From: Albugo candida
Lineage: Eukaryota; Oomycota; Peronosporomycetes; Albuginales; Albuginaceae
DNA: 64,000 bases
Direction of reading: 5' to 3'
NCBI GenBank assembly: GCA_905220665.1
Contig: CAJNAR010000008.1
Span: 62,001 to 126,000, forward strand
The notes under the pieces were generated by a model. The model was not told the origin of the DNA and searched no databases. It worked only from the letters and a program-made list of their open reading frames with translations. Of this stretch, positions 58,836 through 64,000 are shown in pieces (the stretch's first letter is position 1; each line of letters opens with the position of its first letter). The position numbers and the translations under genes are program-made.

Positions 58836-60689
58836 CCTTCGACATCACTGCGATTACAGGTATCACCTTACCTATTTACGCGCCAACTGCAGCGTATGCT
58901 TTCCTGGGGCCGTTACAATGCCAATTGAGCGACAGAAGTCAAGTGGCTGGCAGAGTTGGTGGAAGGAAGCCACTCATTCAACTTTCAACCGGGAAAGAAA
59001 AACTTTGATTCATCACTCAATCCATAATTTGGAATCTTATGGGTCATGGCTTGCAATATCTTCAAGGCAGTTTTTTTTGGTGATAAATTGATCATTGTGC
59101 AGCAAATTGCTGCATCGATCAAGTGAAAAATCATTGTATCAAACGCGCATTGTTGATAGTCTGCACCTACTACTCCTCGATTTGACAATGCAAGATGGCA
59201 GAAAGGCACGAAAGCATGCCAATAGATAATCTGAGTACCGAGAAACGCTGCAAGCTGCAATATTATGCAATATTTAGAGAATAGGACGCAAAAGAAGCTG
59301 AGTAGGTCGTTGGCACGGCTTAAAACTCAAGCCGATGTCGTTCACAAGATCTATCTGATATATCATGCTATTTCCAGCTGTTTTGTAGCCTGCGCAAATT
59401 TGGCAATCAAATCAATCCAAAACTTCGAACGGCCTTCTCAACCCCTCCGATTTTTGCTGCAGAAGAATGCACCCTTTTTGTTTCTATGTTTTATGGAAAT
59501 CAAAGTTCTTGAGAGCCCGTGACAAACGATCATGATTGACGGAAAAATTGGTGGATGTGCTGTATTGTTATTAAAAAGCGTGAAAGTTGCGTGAACGAAT
59601 GGAGGAATTTTCTTTATCAATCTGGCTATGGAGGAAGGGCCTCGCATTCGATCAATTCAGCGCCACTATAAACGGACATCAATAGACTTAAGCGATAGGG
59701 GCAATAATCAGAAGTCTGTCCACTTCTTGCTCAAAGCATCATTATACTCGGAGAGGAAACTGCTAGTCAAATGCCAAGATACGCCAAATCTTTCGTTTAT
59801 AAATGTCCCTTCAACTTCGAAGTGGTACCATACGACATCAAGGCTGTCGTTCTCTCACTTCGTAATCATCTAAGAATCTGGTTTATGGGAAGGAAAGTAG
59901 AAATGGTAGCAAAAAGCATCAAGCGTTCTTTTTGTAAATCAGTCACAGAGTTCACCATTACTACTCTTCTGCCGAAAGTCAACATGGAGAAATGAAGACA
60001 TTACATGCTAGAATTCAAGCTGTTGGTTGTATCTCTACCGTGCTAACTATTAGAGTACGGACGGTCATACACCATGTGCGCTTTTTATTATGATACAAAA
60101 AGAAGGGAAAAAGCGCTGTCTACTGATGGAGGAACGATTCCAAGCGCCGTGAAGATGTCACTTTTCACGTTTGGATGAAGTGGAAGCCTCAATTCTCCTG
60201 AAGGGATTCTTCATCCAATAGTTTCAACTAATAAAAGCGTATGCCACAATAGTTCTTTTCAGCCTTCCTCCTTGTTTATGCATTGATTTTGCTTGGAATT
60301 CAAGCCGAGAATCTTGTGGACATCCTTAAAAATGGAGTAAAACCTACTTTCTCACCAGTACTTTATCATGGAGTCTACGAATGACTCATGCGTGGCATTC
60401 TGGATACAAAGGCTTCACAGAGGATGCGTGTAACAACCTCCATCGTACATGCATACGTAATTTCAAATAGTTAAAGAACTGGATTAGCCAATCAGATAGG
60501 CGAACCAGGATTCTTTAATTAAAAATCTCACTTTCCATTTTTATCAAATAGAGCTACCCCAGCAAATATCTTACTTTGTCAAGGATTTCATTCACTGCTT
60601 ATCTGGTTCTTTAACTACCTTCCTTATCCTATCATGAACCCCTGACCGTGTGAATATCACTTAAGTCTGACTTCAAACCTAGGGAGGCA
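58836..60689. other. No gene recognised
   Basis: Overlapping plus-strand frames at 59265-59522, 59628-59873 and 59771-59995 are open but have no recognisable family. They may be parts of one decayed gene, since all are on the same strand. The last 600 bp before the SINE-like element contain only short frames. Confidence 0.4.
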
Positions 60690-60815
60690 GATATTTTCCA
60701 AGCTTATTGCTTGGGTGGGCTCAAACCGCTGCCCACACTGCCGGGGATCGAACTAACGACCTCCGGCAGGGGGTCCGTGCGTTCAAGTGCTTAACCGACT
60801 GAGCTGGGTACGGTT
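60690..60815 (-). repeat. tRNA-derived SINE head (or tRNA-like element)
   Basis: On the minus strand an A-box-like CAGCTCAGTCGGTTAAGC and a B-box GTTCGATCC lie about 40 bases apart, as in a polymerase III promoter. The B-box sits in the loop of a hairpin with a CTGCCGG/CCGGCAG stem. A second hairpin GTGGGC/GCCCAC follows. A proper T-stem and acceptor stem of a tRNA cannot be drawn, so a functional tRNA is unlikely, and a SINE head is the better call. It lies directly before the LINE at 60820, in the opposite orientation. The body and tail on the 60690 side are not delimited. Confidence 0.55.
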
Positions 60816-60909
60816 TCACTTCTCAATTTGCCGGCTACTAAGTAACGCGCCAATTTAGTAAAAACAACTCGGAAAAACAACTTTTTTCAACTCCTTCCTC
60901 TCGAAAACA

Positions 60910-63399
60910 ATGGTTCAAGTCGACATATCGACACAACCCAGGGTGCTAGCGTCCACTTGTAGTGACGTGGCAACCCTCATGAGTCACCCAGCCTTGGGTG
61001 ATTGCATGATTGTTGATGAGTCATCACCCCTGTGTGATGACGTGGAAAGTACCCCCACCCCCAGTGTGACGGTACAGGTTCATACCGGTACTACCGGAGT
61101 CGGATCTGATACCGGTGGTACATGCGGTACTGTCGTTGCCTCGTCACAGGGTGACCCAAAGGCAACTGCAAGTGTGGACGACACTAAAAGTCCCACTTTG
61201 GCTGACCTGATCAGGTCACAGGAGTCCTTGCGTAAGGACCAGGCTAGAGCTCGGGCGAAATTTCGCGTGGAGCTCGCAAAGCCGAAAGCCTCGGATATCG
61301 AGGCTATCCTGCAGCTATATGCTGATGGGGAGCACCCGGATTGGTCGGTTTTGTCTGCGAAATTGGAAGCAGCAAGACCTTTCCAAATCCGGAAAGCAAC
61401 CTTCCCGATGGTCTTGGAGACGGGCCAGTCCTTGACCCGTACTCCGAATGGGAAAATTTTATCCTCTCTGATGCGAGACCACGGCAATCCGGTCTTTGAA
61501 AGTCTATTGGAGAGCCGGTCAATCGCTCAGGTGTCCAAAATGCCTGGGGGAAACATCAGAGTGATGGTCACCACAGCGGATGCCTGCCAACAGTTGGAGT
61601 GTCAGCCGGTGACTATCCTTGGGGAGAAGTACTTTTTTCGGGAGTTTGATACTCTTGAAACAAAGTACTACCTCGATGTTTTCGGCGTAGGCGTGGAGGA
61701 AGAACGGAACAACATTCTCCGTGCTCTTCACGAACTAGGATGTCAAGTGGTGTATGACACCTTCCGCGAGACGATTCCCACGAAGGCAGTGGTGATGTCG
61801 ACTTGGCGAGTTTACTTCGGTAGTTTGACGTGCCCCCAACAACTGGTTCGAGTTGGTAAAGTGATTGAACAAATCGCTTACGACAAACAGCTCTACCCAG
61901 TACGGGGTAAGAATGCTCCTATTCCAACGGAACGACCACGTTTTGGTCAACGTGGTCCTTATTGCTTGGATTTGGGTGCTACATCAACCCCGGGAGCACG
62001 GCAACACCAAAGCAAGCAAAACAATCCAAAACAACGCAAAAATCAATCTGCAACTCCGATTCACAGCACCCAAAAACAACAAAAGAACCAGAAACATACA
62101 ACCGAAACGGCGGCACTCGTGGTGGCACCACAAAAAGTGGTGAATCCAGTTCCCAGTAAGGAATTGGTGGCGAGAAAACCTGACCGGAAGCTCTCCGATC
62201 AAATCTCGTTGGAGCTCAACACTCCCCCCACTATCACACCACCAGGAGCACAAGCTTTATTGCAACCCACACCTCCCATCCTCCAACTGACCAATCAGTC
62301 ATACTCACAACCACGGGTAGAGCGGGATGGGGATGTATCCATGAAGTTGGCTTGGACGAGTGGAAAACGTAATCGGGTGGAGCCGTTCGACCAAATGGTC
62401 TCCAAAGCACCACCTCTTGCGCTTCCAAAACTAGCGACGAGTAACTATTTTTCCGTGCTCGCAACTATGGAGGTGGAGATCGAAGAAGTAACAGCGGTTG
62501 CCAATCCAGAGAATGGCAATCGCGTCCAAATCATCCCCGTGAAAGCACGGATGCCAAAAGAGGTGGCCACCTCGAAAGAGGCGGCACACTTTTATCAAAA
62601 ACGTCATACAACAATCGAGAAATCGGAACGACCAACCCGAGTTGGTGAAATAGGGGAGCTGATGGAAATCGATTCGAAAAATGCCCTTCACTCACTCCGA
62701 CCGGACAAGCTGGTTCAAGCGGATTCTTGCATCCCTCATGTGCGGAAGCTAATCCAGTTCTGCACAAATCCGGACAAAATCATCCGAGCGGCACTTGATC
62801 ATCCGATCACGATGAATGGTGTGCTACTTTCGTGTATGGAGTCGAATGATAAAGCTTTGGATGAAGTGGCTCATCTACTTATGATAAATCGCGTTTTTGC
62901 AACTCACAATCTCGGCGAAGATGTTACGTTTGCGACACGATGGAGTCGCCACGTTGGTAGAAAAGTTCCCTCCAAGCGATCTGTACTGTTCGAGAAAGTA
63001 ATGTCGTGGTGGACGTCAATGCCGGACATCGTTATCGGTTTGACTCGAGCAACGAAAGCTCTCGCGTTGTTGGAACTTTTATTCATGTGTACTGCTCCGA
63101 CATTCTACACCAACGACCACTGGATCCAATATCTCACCGATGGACCAGTGATCTGGATTCCGGGTCATCATTGTCGTTTACTTCCAACCAATGTGATCAT
63201 ATCCTTCTTCCGCTCCGACGTTGGCATAAAGTGTTGGTCGCAATGGTTTGGAGGTCGATGGCGTGGACTTCTTCATGGTGACATCGCTGAGCTTTCCGTC
63301 AATCTCAGCTTTTTTCCAGAGGAGCACACAACACTTCACCTCTCACAACAAGATGGTGAAATGAGGTTGATTACTGGTCCACTTCAGCGTGAATGCTAA
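60910..63399 (+). CDS. LINE ORF1 protein, 829 residues
   Basis: ORF1 of a non-LTR retrotransposon, expected to bind the element RNA. The ATG at 60910 follows an A-rich leader. The N-terminal third is acidic and Thr/Ser-rich. Residues about 140-330 form a compact region (for example FQIRKATFPMVLETGQSLTR and KYFFREFDTLETKYYLDVFG). Around residues 325-345 lies QLYPVRGKNAPIPTER, which is also in fragment L5. A Gln/Asn/Lys-rich linker follows (about 365-400), then NTPPTITPPG. No CCHC zinc knuckle is visible. The C-terminus ends ITGPLQREC at a TAA, and the last 29 bases overlap the ORF2 frame. No stop or frameshift occurs. The family name of the central domain is not certain to me. Confidence 0.85.
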   Translation: MVQVDISTQPRVLASTCSDVATLMSHPALGDCMIVDESSPLCDDVESTPTPSVTVQVHTGTTGVGSDTGGTCGTVVASSQGDPKATASVDDTKSPTLADLIRSQESLRKDQARARAKFRVELAKPKASDIEAILQLYADGEHPDWSVLSAKLEAARPFQIRKATFPMVLETGQSLTRTPNGKILSSLMRDHGNPVFESLLESRSIAQVSKMPGGNIRVMVTTADACQQLECQPVTILGEKYFFREFDTLETKYYLDVFGVGVEEERNNILRALHELGCQVVYDTFRETIPTKAVVMSTWRVYFGSLTCPQQLVRVGKVIEQIAYDKQLYPVRGKNAPIPTERPRFGQRGPYCLDLGATSTPGARQHQSKQNNPKQRKNQSATPIHSTQKQQKNQKHTTETAALVVAPQKVVNPVPSKELVARKPDRKLSDQISLELNTPPTITPPGAQALLQPTPPILQLTNQSYSQPRVERDGDVSMKLAWTSGKRNRVEPFDQMVSKAPPLALPKLATSNYFSVLATMEVEIEEVTAVANPENGNRVQIIPVKARMPKEVATSKEAAHFYQKRHTTIEKSERPTRVGEIGELMEIDSKNALHSLRPDKLVQADSCIPHVRKLIQFCTNPDKIIRAALDHPITMNGVLLSCMESNDKALDEVAHLLMINRVFATHNLGEDVTFATRWSRHVGRKVPSKRSVLFEKVMSWWTSMPDIVIGLTRATKALALLELLFMCTAPTFYTNDHWIQYLTDGPVIWIPGHHCRLLPTNVIISFFRSDVGIKCWSQWFGGRWRGLLHGDIAELSVNLSFFPEEHTTLHLSQQDGEMRLITGPLQREC

Positions 63400-64000
63400 G
63401 GGCTCCTCGATTATTTCAACGTGGAACAATGTCTCAGCACTCACGGTGAATGTTAATGGAATTCATAAAAATGGTCATCTTTTTATCGACCACATCTTAT
63501 CACAACACTCCATTTGTTGTGTTCAAGAAACCAAGTTTCACGATCACAACCAACTGGAATCATTTCAATTTTTATTATCCTCAAAAATGCAGCACAAAAT
63601 GTTTGTCAATGATCACAACAGTGCTTTTCTCCATCCGACTCAAAACCGCAGTGGCGGCGTCATGACAATCCTTCGTTCGGACTTTCCCGGTTATACAACA
63701 GCTGAAGAACTCACCGATCGAAGCATTCGAAATCGTTATTTGGTTGTGCGTCTTCTCATTCACGATGCACCGGTGTATATTCACAATGTATATGCACCGG
63801 TCAAGGCCGAGGAACGAGTGGGTTTTTATGAGTTATTGCTTTCCAACACTTTCGAATCGACCGCAACACATATCGTATTTGGTGATTTCAACACACCACT
63901 CGATCCAGCTATCGATGCTTCGAGTGGAACAATTCGACACGAACCAAGTCGATTAGCGTGTTTGGAATGGCTTTCACAGTTGGGTGTGGTAGACGCTTGG
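63371..64000 (+). CDS. LINE ORF2, endonuclease domain (partial, window edge)
   Basis: This frame, offset +1 from ORF1, opens after a stop at 63368 and runs to the window end. It starts within ORF1 (LVHFSVNAKGSSI) without an ATG, and the first Met is only after the EN N-terminal strand. It encodes an EEP/APE-type endonuclease: ALTVNVNGIHKNG, then CCVQETKFHD with the catalytic Glu, NDHNSAFLHP, NVYAPVKAEE and HIVFGDFNTPLD with the catalytic Asp and Asn (63881-63892). It ends in LGVVDAW at the edge. The endonuclease would nick the target DNA for target-primed reverse transcription. The RT should follow outside the window. Motifs damaged in L4 (QETK, GDFN) are intact here. Confidence 0.9.

Larger units (their letters stand above)
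60820..64000 (+). mobile_element. LINE L6, nearly intact, cut by the window end
   Basis: This plus-strand copy starts near 60820 with a short 5' leader, then ORF1 (60910-63399) and the beginning of ORF2 with its endonuclease (from 63371). It is the youngest-looking copy of the family in the window: the 829-codon ORF1 and about 210 codons of EN have no stop or frameshift. The related fragments L1-L5 all lie on the minus strand. The RT, 3' end and target duplication are outside the window. Confidence 0.9.

Noticed and set aside
60740..60815. Functional tRNA gene on the minus strand
   Set aside because: The A-box and B-box are good, but a T-stem and an acceptor stem cannot be formed, so it is better explained as a tRNA-derived SINE head.
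63006..63281. Separate 91-codon plus-strand gene inside LINE ORF1
   Set aside because: It overlaps the continuous 829-codon ORF1 in another frame and has no conserved motif.

Overview
The window looks like a gene-poor, repeat-dense stretch of a eukaryotic genome. The element families point to an oomycete (Peronosporales-like): copia elements with a recognisable gag and an initiator-Met half-tRNA primer site, a FAR1-like MULE, two hAT-type transposases, a DDE transposase of the GHERxDVVxYR type also common in fungi, and one LINE family present in at least six pieces. This assignment rests on remembered family resemblance, not on a search. Almost everything is decayed; the main exception is a LINE entering at the right edge.

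Layout. 0-5.8 kb: mostly unassigned, with one minus-strand aspartic-protease-like ORF (1693-2343). 5.8-8.8 kb: a copia element with two LTRs and internal deletions. 9.7-11.8 kb: a MULE transposase fossil. 11.9-14.8 kb: a solo LTR, a minus-strand copia-type gag and an unidentified small ORF. 15.0-32.8 kb: four minus-strand pieces of the LINE family, with a DDE transposase (17.4-19.4 kb) and about 4.7 kb of unassigned DNA between them. 35.3-38.4 kb: a pseudogene of the nuclear pore precursor Nup98-Nup96, preceded by a ubiquitin-like fragment and a LINE ORF1 piece. 41.8-45.0 kb: a second copia copy, inverted. 45.8-46.6 kb: a possible multi-exon secreted-protein gene. 46.7-48.0 kb: an element with terminal inverted repeats and a perfect 9-bp target duplication, carrying a Tc1/mariner remnant. 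49-53.1 kb: two hAT fossils with a gag and LTR between them. 54.3-55.3 kb: a cluster of solo LTRs. 55.5-57.2 kb: a VASt lipid-transfer domain fossil and a second aspartic-protease-like ORF. 60.7-64 kb: a tRNA-like SINE head back to back with a nearly intact LINE, whose ORF1 and endonuclease frame overlap with a +1 offset.

The window records repeated nesting of elements into older ones and the decay of a few host genes. The points most worth following are the ORF1/ORF2 junction conserved in two LINE copies, the Nup98-Nup96 fossil with an altered autoproteolysis motif, the 9-bp-TSD inverted-repeat element, and two secreted-looking aspartic-protease relatives that lack the catalytic Asp motifs. 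No CRISPR array or rRNA was seen. No functional tRNA gene was identified.
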